This document shows positions 23,080-30,976 of a DNA stretch of 45,568 nt, piece by piece. A program made the translations under genes and the position numbers. The notes under the pieces were generated by a model, which saw nothing but the letters and a program-made list of their open reading frames with translations, ran no database searches and was not told where the DNA came from. Within the stretch, counting starts at the first letter, position 1. Each line of letters opens with the position of its first letter. Source of the stretch: Euryarchaeota archaeon UBA130 (GTDB taxonomy: Archaea; Thermoplasmatota; Poseidoniia; Poseidoniales; Thalassarchaeaceae); the NCBI GenBank assembly GCA_002505775.1, contig DAVY01000015.1, forward strand, positions 88,167 through 133,734. Direction: 5' to 3'.

Positions 23080-24446
23080 TGTGGAATCAGATACTAACAG
23101 ATGCAGGACTCTCCGAAAGGGAGATCAACGCGTTGACCGTATTATCACGCAAGCCTAACATCAAAGCTAGTGAGCTGGCTAAGGAGCTAGATACCACAAG
23201 ATTAGATGCCTACAATTCCCTCGAAAGACTGCAAAGAATAGGATTAGTCACAACAACTGCAGATAGGCCTATGAGATTCTCAAGCCCCCCCCTTGATCAG
23301 GCAGTGACACATCTAATTGAAATTAGAAAGGAACAACTCAATCGAATAGAGCAAGGTCTTGAAGACATGAAGACTGGAGCCAAGTATTCCTCGGTCATTG
23401 AGAGCAAACCTCTCGATGATGAACCAAAGTTCGCTGTATTAAAAGAAAGAGTGCACATAATGAAGAGAATCGAGAAGATATCCGAAGGAGCAAAAAAGGA
23501 TATTGTCCTAACACTTGGAAAATTTGGAATACTTCACCTTTGTAGAAGTAGCGCATTACAGGCTGTGAATGATGCCGCAGTTCGAGGCGTCAGCGTCAGA
23601 GTACTTTCACAACTTGAGAGGAGGACAATAAGGTTCTATCAAGATCTCCATGAATCAATTGATGTCCGACACTCTGATGATCTGGATGCCCAAGGAGCGC
23701 TCGTCGACGACTATGAGGTTATCCAATACCTGAACATGGAGTCCAACCCTGTTGGAAGGGGCAAGAATGACGCCGCCTTAATGGTCGAGTCAGAGTCATT
23801 CGCCGAGTCTCAAAGAAATCTTCTCGATACCATCTGGGAGGAGGCCGTACCCTACGAAACTGCATCCAAGAGATTCACCGAGGAAAGGATAGTTGATCCG
23901 CTGAAGCTCACGATAGATAGTGGCTCCTTCCTTGAAAAAATCAGAGAAGTCCTGCAGATATCAGACGATATTCCCGAAGAAGATACCCCATTCAACCCGG
24001 ATGCCTTCCTTGCTTCAGGATTAGAAATCAGCGATGCTCGAAGGAACCTTGAATCAGGGGGTATTGAGGCCCTATCTGCTTTCGGAATAGATATTGAATC
24101 ACTACTAAGACAGGTAGGAAATAGGGTAGGAGAAGAATTATCTTTCTCATTGAGAAACATAGAAGGTAATATCGAGTATCTTAATGAGATTATGGACTGG
24201 TGGGAGTTTGCAGGGCTTGGACAGCTAAGCTACGATATCGATCCAGAATTCCATATCCTAGTCGAGCATCCTAGCGATAAACCAGGAGTTCTGCCGATAC
24301 ATTCTCTCGATGATGGGATAATCGAGGGGGCCTTGTTAGCAAGATACCCAGAAGAGTCAGGAGTGGTAGTAACTAGAAATATCTTAGAAGACAAGAAAAA
24401 TACCGTTAGATATGATATAAATTTCAATAGCCAGCTCTTAGAATAG
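23079..24446 (+). CDS. TrmB-family transcriptional regulator with C-terminal extension
   Basis: A 455-residue protein. Residues 1-75 form a winged helix: LSEREINALTVLSRKPNIKA then SELAKELDTTRLDAYNSLERL then the wing VTTTADRPMRFSSP. A helical linker follows (RKEQLNRIEQGLEDM), then a PLD-like sensor domain (about 115-275) as in TrmB regulators, which in other archaea control sugar and central metabolism by binding small ligands. The last 170 residues are not part of the standard TrmB layout and I do not recognise them; they include the helical SFSLRNIEGNIEYLNEIMDWWEF region. The ATG overlaps the peroxiredoxin stop (TGATG). It may regulate this peroxiredoxin / carotenoid neighbourhood (inference). 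Confidence 0.85.
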   Translation: MWNQILTDAGLSEREINALTVLSRKPNIKASELAKELDTTRLDAYNSLERLQRIGLVTTTADRPMRFSSPPLDQAVTHLIEIRKEQLNRIEQGLEDMKTGAKYSSVIESKPLDDEPKFAVLKERVHIMKRIEKISEGAKKDIVLTLGKFGILHLCRSSALQAVNDAAVRGVSVRVLSQLERRTIRFYQDLHESIDVRHSDDLDAQGALVDDYEVIQYLNMESNPVGRGKNDAALMVESESFAESQRNLLDTIWEEAVPYETASKRFTEERIVDPLKLTIDSGSFLEKIREVLQISDDIPEEDTPFNPDAFLASGLEISDARRNLESGGIEALSAFGIDIESLLRQVGNRVGEELSFSLRNIEGNIEYLNEIMDWWEFAGLGQLSYDIDPEFHILVEHPSDKPGVLPIHSLDDGIIEGALLARYPEESGVVVTRNILEDKKNTVRYDINFNSQLLE

Positions 24447-24455
24447 ATACATCAC

Positions 24456-24464
24456 ATTATATCA
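24456..24464 (+). promoter_or_regulatory. TATA box of the ABC1 kinase gene
   Basis: ATTATATCA is centred 26 bases before GTG 24486. It implies a separate promoter for the ABC1 kinase / CrtI-like / ABA4-like / DUF971 unit and supports the GTG start. Confidence 0.5.
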
Positions 24465-24485
24465 TCACCGCCATGCCGATATATT

Positions 24486-25706
24486 GTGCGTTTGCTTAAG
24501 TTCGCCCTTTTCATGAGGCAGGTGACTAGAAAGTCCCCGGCAAATCTGGACTGGATACAGAAGCAAGGACTTCTTGCCGTGAAGCTAGCACAGATTTTCG
24601 CTCTCAGGCCTGACATAATCAGCCTTGAGAAATGCAAGCAACTCCAGACCTTGTATAGCAGCGCCTCAACAATTCCAACTGAGAACGTATTCAAAATTCT
24701 AAAGGAAAAAGCTCCAGACTCATATCACGAAAATATTTCATGGTTCGATGTAGAACCTCTAGCAGCTGCATCGGTAGGACAGGTTCACAAAGCCAAGCTA
24801 AAAACCGGTGAGAAAGTGGTCGTCAAAGTAATCAAAGAGGATCACGAGAGAAAATTCAAAAGGGACGTCAAGAGGATGACTCGATGGCTAAAATTAGCCA
24901 TGATTTTATCTCCTAAACTGAGAAGAGTGGGCAACCCAATCGCGCTCTTGGAGCACGTCCAAGACTACACCCTAAGGGAGCTTGACTTGAGGAATGAAAT
25001 TATTGGAGCTTCAAAGCTAAATGCCATCAGGGAGGAGCTTTCTGGGGACTTCCCAATGAAAAGACTAAGATTTCCTAAATACTACCCGGAACTCTCAAAC
25101 AGACACGTTTTGGTATCGGAGCTTATTGATGGTCAGACGCTTGAACAGGGAATAATCAAATCTAACTTAGCTTGGGAGGACTTGCTTGAATTATTTCGAA
25201 TCCATGGAGCTTTTATGTTCGGAGTCGGTACCTTCCACGGTGATTTACACCCAGGTAATTGCATCCTCGACAAACAAGGAAATTTTGTTTTCATTGATAA
25301 TGGGGCAATTTGCGAGGCTCCAAGAAAGGTTAGCAATTCTCTTTTCAACTTCTTCTATCACCTATCATCTAATGACAAAGACCTAGCTTTCGAATCTCTG
25401 ATTTCACTTGCAGAAAGAAGGCCAAGATCTGTAAAAGTCGAGGAATTCAAAAAGGATATGCATGAGATTTACAAAGACTTCGAAAACCTTAGCGTCGGCC
25501 AGCAAAGCCTAACCGAGGTAATGATGAAAACTGTAAGGTCTGCAGTAGAAAACGCTGGTGCAGATTATGGTGAGGAGGGGTTCCCGATAATCCGATCACT
25601 GATGTACATGGATGGTCTGGTCATAAGGACCTACCCAGAAGTTAAATTAATCTCCGAGATGACAGGATCATTAAATGAGTTCAAATCGGGTTTAAATCTA
25701 GGGTGA
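24486..25706 (+). CDS. ABC1/UbiB (AarF) family atypical kinase
   Basis: A 406-residue member of the ABC1K family, which supports quinone or prenyl-lipid metabolism by atypical ATPase/kinase activity. The Ala-rich nucleotide loop is PLAAASVGQVHKAKL (AAAS at 93-96), the lysine is VVVKV (Lys114), the catalytic loop is FHGDLHPGN, and the metal-binding site is FIDNG in place of DFG. The N-terminal family motif KxGQ reads KLAQ (33-36), an Ala for the invariant Gly. The C-terminal membrane helices of UbiB are missing. GTG 24486 is chosen because of the TATA box 26 bases upstream. The stop overlaps the first GTG of the CrtI-like frame, so they are co-transcribed. Confidence 0.9.
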   Translation: MRLLKFALFMRQVTRKSPANLDWIQKQGLLAVKLAQIFALRPDIISLEKCKQLQTLYSSASTIPTENVFKILKEKAPDSYHENISWFDVEPLAAASVGQVHKAKLKTGEKVVVKVIKEDHERKFKRDVKRMTRWLKLAMILSPKLRRVGNPIALLEHVQDYTLRELDLRNEIIGASKLNAIREELSGDFPMKRLRFPKYYPELSNRHVLVSELIDGQTLEQGIIKSNLAWEDLLELFRIHGAFMFGVGTFHGDLHPGNCILDKQGNFVFIDNGAICEAPRKVSNSLFNFFYHLSSNDKDLAFESLISLAERRPRSVKVEEFKKDMHEIYKDFENLSVGQQSLTEVMMKTVRSAVENAGADYGEEGFPIIRSLMYMDGLVIRTYPEVKLISEMTGSLNEFKSGLNLG

Positions 25707-25711
25707 ATAAA

Positions 25712-27268
25712 ATGACGAAACACAGTGACGTAGTTGTAGTAGGTGCAGGACCAGGCGGATTAGCATGCTCTATGCTTTTGGCCAAAGCAGGGGTGAACGT
25801 CACTATTTTAGAGAAGTCTGATGGTGTTGGAGGAAGAACCAGGGTGTTTGAGAAAGATGGCTTCAAGTATGACAACGGCCCCACATTCTTTCATTATCCA
25901 GAAATCGCCGAAGAGATTTTTGAGGCTCTAGGACTTGATGCCAGAGAGGAACTTGGTCTGATAGAACTAGATCCTAACTATAGACTTGTTTTCGGTGCTG
26001 GCGGAAGCATAGACGCCAGCACAGATCTTGAACATATGGTCTCTCAAATTAGAGAACTCTGTGGAGAGGATAATGCAAACGGGTTCAGGAAGTATATTGA
26101 GGACAACAGGACGAAACTAGACCTTTCTAAGAATTGCTTAAACTCCCCTTGGAGAGGACCCACCGACCTGTTGAGTCGAAGAGCAATGAGAGTAGCTAAA
26201 GTCCTCAGGCCCTGGAGGAGCGTATCATCCGACCTCTCTAAGGTGTTCTCCGATGAGAGAATGCAGCTTGCTATGTCATTCCAGACAAAATATCTCGGAA
26301 TGAGCCCATTCCAAGCTCCCAGCCTCTTCACTATCCTGGCTTACCTGGAGTACGAGCACGGTGTGTTTCATGCTGAGGGGGGACTGGGAACTATAACCCA
26401 AAAGATGGGCGAAATAGCCAGAGATCTGGGAGTTCATATTAGGTTAAACGAACCAGTGAATGATTTCGTTTTCGAAGGTAAGAAAGTAGTTGGAGCCGTC
26501 ACTGAAAATGGCACTTACACAGCAGATAAATTCGTCATGAACGTAGATTTTGCTACTGGAATGAAAGGATTAATCCCCGATAAGTTGCGTAAGAAGTGGT
26601 CCAACAAGAAGCTAGATGAGAAATCCTATTCATGCTCGACCTACATGCTCTATCTCGGTTTGGATAAATTGTATGATACGCCTCATCACCAAATTTACGC
26701 CGCAAAGGATTACCAGAAAAACCTCAAAGAGGTAACGGAGAACAAAGTGACTTGGGACGACCCATCGATTTACGTCCAAAACGCGTGTGTCACAGACCCA
26801 ACAATGGCCCCCGAGGGCCACTCCACAATCTACGTGCTAGTTCCTGCTAGTAGCTCACATGAAGGAATAGATTGGGAAGAGATAAAGGACGAATATATGG
26901 ATGTGATACTTGCCCAAATGGAGAATCTTGGTTTTGAGGGGATAAAAAATCACATTGTCTCCCAAACCATAGTCACACCAGATGATTGGGCATCTCGAGA
27001 TATCTACAAAGGAGCGGTGTTCAATCTTGCTCATGGCCTTGATCAGATGCTATGGAGGAGACCACAAAACAAGTTTGAGGAGCTTGAAAGCCTCTACCTT
27101 GTTGGAGGGGGGACTCATCCAGGGAGCGGACTTCCTACTATTCTTGAAAGTGGTAGAATATCCGCTAAGTTGATTTGTGCAGATATGGGGATAATCCCAG
27201 ATTGGAATGGCGCTGAAACGTGGTTCGAGGATATCAAAAAGCCTAGAAGCATTGCCAAAGTGAGTTAA
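25712..27268 (+). CDS. Phytoene desaturase-like (CrtI family) FAD oxidoreductase
   Basis: A 518-residue flavin oxidoreductase. The Rossmann motif is VVVVGAGPGGLACSMLLAKA, then the family GGRTRVFEKDGFKYDNGPT, the central EHGVFHAEGGLGTITQKM, and the C-terminal CrtI signature LVGGGTHPGSGLPTILESG. The family desaturates, isomerises or saturates carotenoids; the exact step is not readable. Carotenoids would be needed as retinal precursors for the rhodopsin in this window and as antioxidants. A GTG at 25703 overlaps the ABC1K stop; ATG 25712 is preferred because GGGTGA lies before it. An ABA4-like gene follows after 14 bases. Confidence 0.88.
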   Translation: MTKHSDVVVVGAGPGGLACSMLLAKAGVNVTILEKSDGVGGRTRVFEKDGFKYDNGPTFFHYPEIAEEIFEALGLDAREELGLIELDPNYRLVFGAGGSIDASTDLEHMVSQIRELCGEDNANGFRKYIEDNRTKLDLSKNCLNSPWRGPTDLLSRRAMRVAKVLRPWRSVSSDLSKVFSDERMQLAMSFQTKYLGMSPFQAPSLFTILAYLEYEHGVFHAEGGLGTITQKMGEIARDLGVHIRLNEPVNDFVFEGKKVVGAVTENGTYTADKFVMNVDFATGMKGLIPDKLRKKWSNKKLDEKSYSCSTYMLYLGLDKLYDTPHHQIYAAKDYQKNLKEVTENKVTWDDPSIYVQNACVTDPTMAPEGHSTIYVLVPASSSHEGIDWEEIKDEYMDVILAQMENLGFEGIKNHIVSQTIVTPDDWASRDIYKGAVFNLAHGLDQMLWRRPQNKFEELESLYLVGGGTHPGSGLPTILESGRISAKLICADMGIIPDWNGAETWFEDIKKPRSIAKVS

Positions 27269-27282
27269 GAATAAACGAAAAT

Positions 27283-27753
27283 ATGAGTTGGGTAATCATC
27301 ATGGAAACAATCAACATCATTCTTTTTTTAATTCCCACAGTTTGGATTGGACCATTCTGGTTACTGATGCTCCTAGAGCCGGAATCGGAGAGGACCAAAG
27401 ACTGGGTACATGGAAATTCTCTTTTTATTGGGCCTTTGGCCGTCTGGATACTAACTACACTATTCAACCCCGCGGGAATTATTGACTTGATAGCTGGGAA
27501 CCCACTAGATTTCTTTGATACAATGGTCGAACTTCTCGGAACGGAATCGGGTACTGTTCTGGCTTGGGCCCATTTCGTTGCAGGAGATATAATTGCGACG
27601 AGGTGGATGTGGAGGAAGGCTGTGGAGAATAACATAGGCCTGAATAAAACTCGAACAATAGTCTTCTTCGGAGTCGTTCTTATGCCAGTGGGCCTGCTAT
27701 TGCATGTAATACTAAATTCTCAGAACACTTCCAAGCTGGTAGAGGGACAATGA
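27283..27753 (+). CDS. ABA4-like (DUF4281) membrane protein
   Basis: A 156-residue protein with four hydrophobic helices. IGPFWLLMLLEPESERTKDW near the N-terminus, AWAHFVAGDIIATRWMWRKA in the middle and VLMPVGLLLHVIL near the end match the ABA4-like pattern (PFW, W-x-H-x-x-x-x-D, RW, P-x-G-L-x-x-H). In plants ABA4 is needed to convert violaxanthin to neoxanthin, and bacterial homologues are uncharacterised. Being directly behind a CrtI-like gene supports a carotenoid role here too. An ATG six codons later (27301) is an alternative start. The stop overlaps the next start (ATGATGG). Confidence 0.75.
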   Translation: MSWVIIMETINIILFLIPTVWIGPFWLLMLLEPESERTKDWVHGNSLFIGPLAVWILTTLFNPAGIIDLIAGNPLDFFDTMVELLGTESGTVLAWAHFVAGDIIATRWMWRKAVENNIGLNKTRTIVFFGVVLMPVGLLLHVILNSQNTSKLVEGQ

Positions 27754-28076
27754 TGGATGAAAAATCTGTATTAATTTCCCTCGATAGAAAAGATACATAT
27801 TGCACATTAGAATTTTCGGATAATGAGAAGTTCGAGTTGGGATATCTCGAAGTTAGGAAGAATTGTCAATGCGCGAAATGCAAGCCTAGACAGATTAACG
27901 AGCAAATGAAGATAGAATTCTTTGAAGAAATCTCTAGATTGATGCTGGTTAAACCTAAGGTCGAGCAGGTCGGAAACTACGCTCTGCGATTTGAGTGGCC
28001 TTCTGGATGCTCTAGTGGAATACACTCTTTCGAACACCTCAGGAAGATATCGGAATCCTCAGGAAAGAAACTGTAA
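27750..28076 (+). CDS. DUF971 / gamma-butyrobetaine hydroxylase-like N-terminal domain protein
   Basis: A 108-residue single-domain protein. It matches the DUF971 pattern, with LEFSDNEKFELGYLEVRKNC, the cysteine cluster NCQCAKCKPRQ (C-x-C-x2-C), VEQVGNYALRFEWPSGCSSG and the end IHSFEHLRKI. In eukaryotic gamma-butyrobetaine hydroxylase this domain binds zinc, and free-standing prokaryotic copies are often next to iron-sulfur assembly or quinone genes, with unknown function. It overlaps the ABA4-like gene by 4 bases, so it ends that unit. Confidence 0.8.
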   Translation: MMDEKSVLISLDRKDTYCTLEFSDNEKFELGYLEVRKNCQCAKCKPRQINEQMKIEFFEEISRLMLVKPKVEQVGNYALRFEWPSGCSSGIHSFEHLRKISESSGKKL

Positions 28077-28159
28077 CTCTTACGAAGAAGTGAAAAAACC
28101 ACCTTCCCTCAGAGGAATAACTAGGATGCGGGTTCCCCCTGTACCTTGTTGGTGATTTT

Positions 28160-29587
28160 ATGCCAGATGAATCCTCGGAACCAGATACCGAGAAAATCGA
28201 AGATGATGAATGGCATCTATATGCGAATGCAGGTTATGGAGTAGCGGAGTCTCTGGAGGAGGAGCCCTCTGAAGATGACGATGAAGCTCCAGAAGAAGAG
28301 TGGTTCGATGGAGACGATTTCTATAATCAAGGAGCTTCCATAGATTGGGATTCTCCCCCATGTCCAGCCCCACTGGGGATTGCTCACGTCATCAAGATAG
28401 GAGTCTGTGATTACTGCCTACATAGGATCAGTGGTAGGAAGACCCAGTCCCAAGGTTTTGAAGGAGGCGCTGAATTGAGAACTGAGGCCCATGCGAGAGA
28501 TTCTGAGCTTTCAAAGTCAGAGATACCCGATATATGTCCGCTCTGTGAGAACTTATTCGATGATGTTGGAAATATCGCCGAAAGAATAACTGAGTCATTA
28601 AATGGGATAGAATTCAAAACTATGCAACTCGGAATCCACCTTCCCAAGGATCTCCTTCAGAGTGAAGACACAATTAGGACCAAACATGGCTCACAAGGGT
28701 CAAGACCACTCAAGACATCCTTCGCAACGGCTATTCAAAATGAAATGTTACTAAACTCACCTAGCATATCATTCGTCAAGGACTACCCCGATATCATGGT
28801 AACAGTTGACACCCTTACACTCAGAGTGGACACTGATGTTCGACCGGTTTTCATTTATGGGAGATATGAGAAGCTGGTTAGAGGAATACCACAGACCAGA
28901 TGGCCATGTCGTTCCTGCAGAGGCCGAGGGGATGGATGTGAAAGTTGTGAGGGAACTGGACTTCAGTACAGTGAATCTGTTCAGGACATAATTGGAGAAC
29001 CAGTAAAGCAAATTCTGGGGGCTTCAGACACATCATTCCACGGAATGGGGAGGGAGGACATAGATGTCAGGTGCCTAGGATCTGGAAGGCCATTCGTCTT
29101 GGAGATAAAGAATCCCAGATTGAGGGAATTCGAACTATCTAAGATAGAGAAAAAAATAAACTCAAATAAACCGGAAAAGGTGAGGGTAAACTCACTCAAA
29201 TGGTGTACTAAGAAGGATGTAAGCAGGGTGAAGGAGACAAGGTCTGAGAAATCCTACACCATCAGATTCAAGGTTGATAATCCGATATCTGAGCAGGAAG
29301 CAGCCAAATCAATAGAGGCTCTTTCAGGCGTCACTCTTGAGCAGGAAACCCCAAAGAGAGTCTCTCACAGGAGAGCAGCAAAGACAAGGAAAAGAAGAGT
29401 CACTTCAATATCAAATATATTGGTTGAAGAAGATGAGATTCAGTTTTCCCTGCGGTGTGAAGCCGGAACCTACGTGAAAGAGCTGGTTCATTCCGATGAG
29501 GGCCGTACTTCCCCCTCTGTCAGCTCTGTCATTGAAAGAGAATGCGTGGTATTGTGGCTGGATGTGGATGAAATACACGCTGATTGA
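28160..29587 (+). CDS. pus10: tRNA pseudouridine synthase Pus10
   Basis: A 475-residue archaeal Pus10 that makes pseudouridine 54/55 in the tRNA T-loop. An acidic extension (about residues 1-60, rich in Glu/Asp) precedes the zinc-finger region with CDYCLH and CPLCENLF; the accessory THUMP-like part follows. The catalytic domain has DVRPVFIYGRYEKLVRGIPQTRW, FHGMGREDIDVRCLGSGRP (catalytic Asp in REDIDVR), and the C-terminal CEAGTYVKELVHSDEGRTSP. A cysteine pair insert (CRSCRGRGDGCESC) is in the expected position. Archaeal length is around 400-430, so the acidic N-terminus makes this one long. It leads the translation/transcription block. Confidence 0.93.
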   Translation: MPDESSEPDTEKIEDDEWHLYANAGYGVAESLEEEPSEDDDEAPEEEWFDGDDFYNQGASIDWDSPPCPAPLGIAHVIKIGVCDYCLHRISGRKTQSQGFEGGAELRTEAHARDSELSKSEIPDICPLCENLFDDVGNIAERITESLNGIEFKTMQLGIHLPKDLLQSEDTIRTKHGSQGSRPLKTSFATAIQNEMLLNSPSISFVKDYPDIMVTVDTLTLRVDTDVRPVFIYGRYEKLVRGIPQTRWPCRSCRGRGDGCESCEGTGLQYSESVQDIIGEPVKQILGASDTSFHGMGREDIDVRCLGSGRPFVLEIKNPRLREFELSKIEKKINSNKPEKVRVNSLKWCTKKDVSRVKETRSEKSYTIRFKVDNPISEQEAAKSIEALSGVTLEQETPKRVSHRRAAKTRKRRVTSISNILVEEDEIQFSLRCEAGTYVKELVHSDEGRTSPSVSSVIERECVVLWLDVDEIHAD

Positions 29588-29609
29588 AACATTAAATAAT
29601 CCGACGCAC

Positions 29610-29618
29610 TTAATAATA
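29610..29618 (+). promoter_or_regulatory. TATA box of the L21e operon
   Basis: TTAATAATA is centred about 50 bases before the L21e ATG, which predicts transcription from about 29640 and a leader of about 25 bases. The leader contains AAGGTGGT (29653-29660) as ribosome-binding site, so this gene, unlike phr or the rhodopsin, has a leadered message. Confidence 0.45.
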
Positions 29619-29663
29619 CGCCTTTGGTCGAGCGCTTCCACGACTTAGGTCGAAGGTGGTAGA

Positions 29664-29954
29664 ATGGCAACGAGAACCCATGGTACTAGGCAGGGAACGA
29701 GGTCAATCCTCAAGAAGAAGAAGACGCAGAAAGGAAGGCTCTTCATCAACCGCGCTCTTCACCCATACAAGGAGGGCGACAAGGTATCAATCGTTCTTGA
29801 CGGGTCACAACAAAAGGGAATGCCACACAGGAGATTCCACGGACTGACTGGCTCGATAGTCAAGTCTCAAGGGAACGCTTTCGTAGTCAGTGTTGTGCAA
29901 GGAAATATGCAAAAGACAGTCGTGGCCAGACCTGAGCATCTGAGGCCAGCATAG
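29664..29954 (+). CDS. rpl21e: 50S ribosomal protein L21e
   Basis: A 96-residue archaeal/eukaryotic-type ribosomal protein. Family features are the N-terminal RTHGTRQGTRSILKKKK, HPYKEGDKVSIVLDGSQQKG, PHRRFHGLTG and the C-terminal ARPEHLRPA. It is part of the large subunit near the 5S rRNA region. Codon choice is more C-ending than its neighbours, as in highly expressed genes. It is followed 10 bases later by the Rpo4 gene, the conserved archaeal order L21e-Rpo4-DUF655-KsgA. Confidence 0.97.
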   Translation: MATRTHGTRQGTRSILKKKKTQKGRLFINRALHPYKEGDKVSIVLDGSQQKGMPHRRFHGLTGSIVKSQGNAFVVSVVQGNMQKTVVARPEHLRPA

Positions 29955-29964
29955 GAGTGATTTC

Positions 29965-30318
29965 ATGTCGAACCGAGAATTCATAGATTTTTCAACAGTA
30001 AGGGATCTTCTAGAGGCAGCGAATGAAAGAAGGGGCGAACTGTCCTACGAGCAGATGATGGCATTGCAACACGCAACTTGGGCAGCCAGCACCAACAGAG
30101 GCGGAATAAAGACTGACCCGGAGGTTTTCGCTAAACTCTTCTCCAAGCTAATGGAGAATGACAAGCTAGCCGAAAACCCGGATATCTGTGCTAAAATAGC
30201 GGAATTAGCCCCAATGGATGTTTCTGGGGTCAGAGTGATTATTGCAAGTAAGCGAGTCCCCATGGATACATCTGAGATCGAGGAAATCATCGAAATCGTC
30301 AGACAAAATGTCCTCTGA
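29965..30318 (+). CDS. rpo4: DNA-directed RNA polymerase subunit Rpo4 (F)
   Basis: A 117-residue protein of the Rpb4/RpoF family, forming with Rpo7 the stalk of the archaeal RNA polymerase. The pattern EFIDFSTVRDLLEAANERRG, followed by LSYEQMMALQHATWAA, and the HRDC-like C-terminus VIIASKRVPMDTSEIEEIIEIV agree with the family. It is located in the conserved place behind L21e; a GAGTGA ribosome-binding site precedes the ATG. Confidence 0.93.
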   Translation: MSNREFIDFSTVRDLLEAANERRGELSYEQMMALQHATWAASTNRGGIKTDPEVFAKLFSKLMENDKLAENPDICAKIAELAPMDVSGVRVIIASKRVPMDTSEIEEIIEIVRQNVL

Positions 30319-30389
30319 AAGTTATTTTCAGCCTCTGTTCATCGACTAAACCATTGATGAGGGGGAACCTCTTCCACTAATCGAGAAAT

Positions 30390-30962
30390 ATGCCCGCCGA
30401 AGGACCAATCGGTAACAGATTACCCGATGAGGATCGTCTTTCTGGTGAGGCATCAGTGCTGGTACTAGATATCCTTGATAGGAATCCCTCGGGATTCGAG
30501 CTTCAGGGACTTTCATCTCCCTCAATGTACCTGGTTAGAGCAAGAATAGATGATGATAAAATCAACTCACCCGGACTCAACGTTGAAACAAATTCCGGAT
30601 CTATAGGGACACTGTCTGAGATTAGATTCAAGGATTTGACGGCGGAATCTTCGGCATCAATCATCGATGCTGTCCTAGATTCTATTAACTCAGATCCGGA
30701 TAGACATTTAGGATTCTACAATAGGGCAAATAACCTCTCATTGAAGTATCACGCCTTTCAACTCCTTCCTGGAATAGGGAACTCCAAAGCTATGCAAATG
30801 GTAAAGGAAAGAGGAGGCTCAGGATGGTCAGATTTCGGTCAAATAGACAAATCCTGCGGCATAGATTCAGCCAAGCTCCTCGCGGAGAGATATGTTGGAG
30901 AGATGCAGGACCCTTCAGAATCTCCAAGTCTGCTGGACCTTCTAGTCCGCTCCGGGATTTAG
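30390..30962 (+). CDS. DUF655 family protein with helix-hairpin-helix
   Basis: A 190-residue protein. The N-terminal part is a beta-rich OB-like region (SVLVLDILDRNP, LYLVRARIDDDK-like), followed by the conserved LSLKYHAFQLLPGIGNSKAMQMVKERG, which contains a helix-hairpin-helix nucleic-acid-binding motif (LPGIGNSKA). DUF655 proteins are almost always between Rpo4 and KsgA in archaea; their job is not known, and an RNA-binding role in ribosome biogenesis fits the place. It ends 14 bases before ksgA. Confidence 0.88.
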   Translation: MPAEGPIGNRLPDEDRLSGEASVLVLDILDRNPSGFELQGLSSPSMYLVRARIDDDKINSPGLNVETNSGSIGTLSEIRFKDLTAESSASIIDAVLDSINSDPDRHLGFYNRANNLSLKYHAFQLLPGIGNSKAMQMVKERGGSGWSDFGQIDKSCGIDSAKLLAERYVGEMQDPSESPSLLDLLVRSGI

Positions 30963-30970
30963 AAGGAGGA
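30963..30970 (+). promoter_or_regulatory. Shine-Dalgarno deciding the ksgA start
   Basis: AAGGAGGA begins at the stop codon of the DUF655 gene and ends 6 bases before TTG 30977, selecting a TTG start for ksgA over the ATG at 30998. Confidence 0.6.
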
Positions 30971-30976
30971 ATCATC

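Noticed and set aside
28092..28157. 21-codon GTG frame in the gap before pus10
   Set aside because: No ribosome-binding site, no hydrophobic or cysteine pattern, and it simply fills an intergenic gap.
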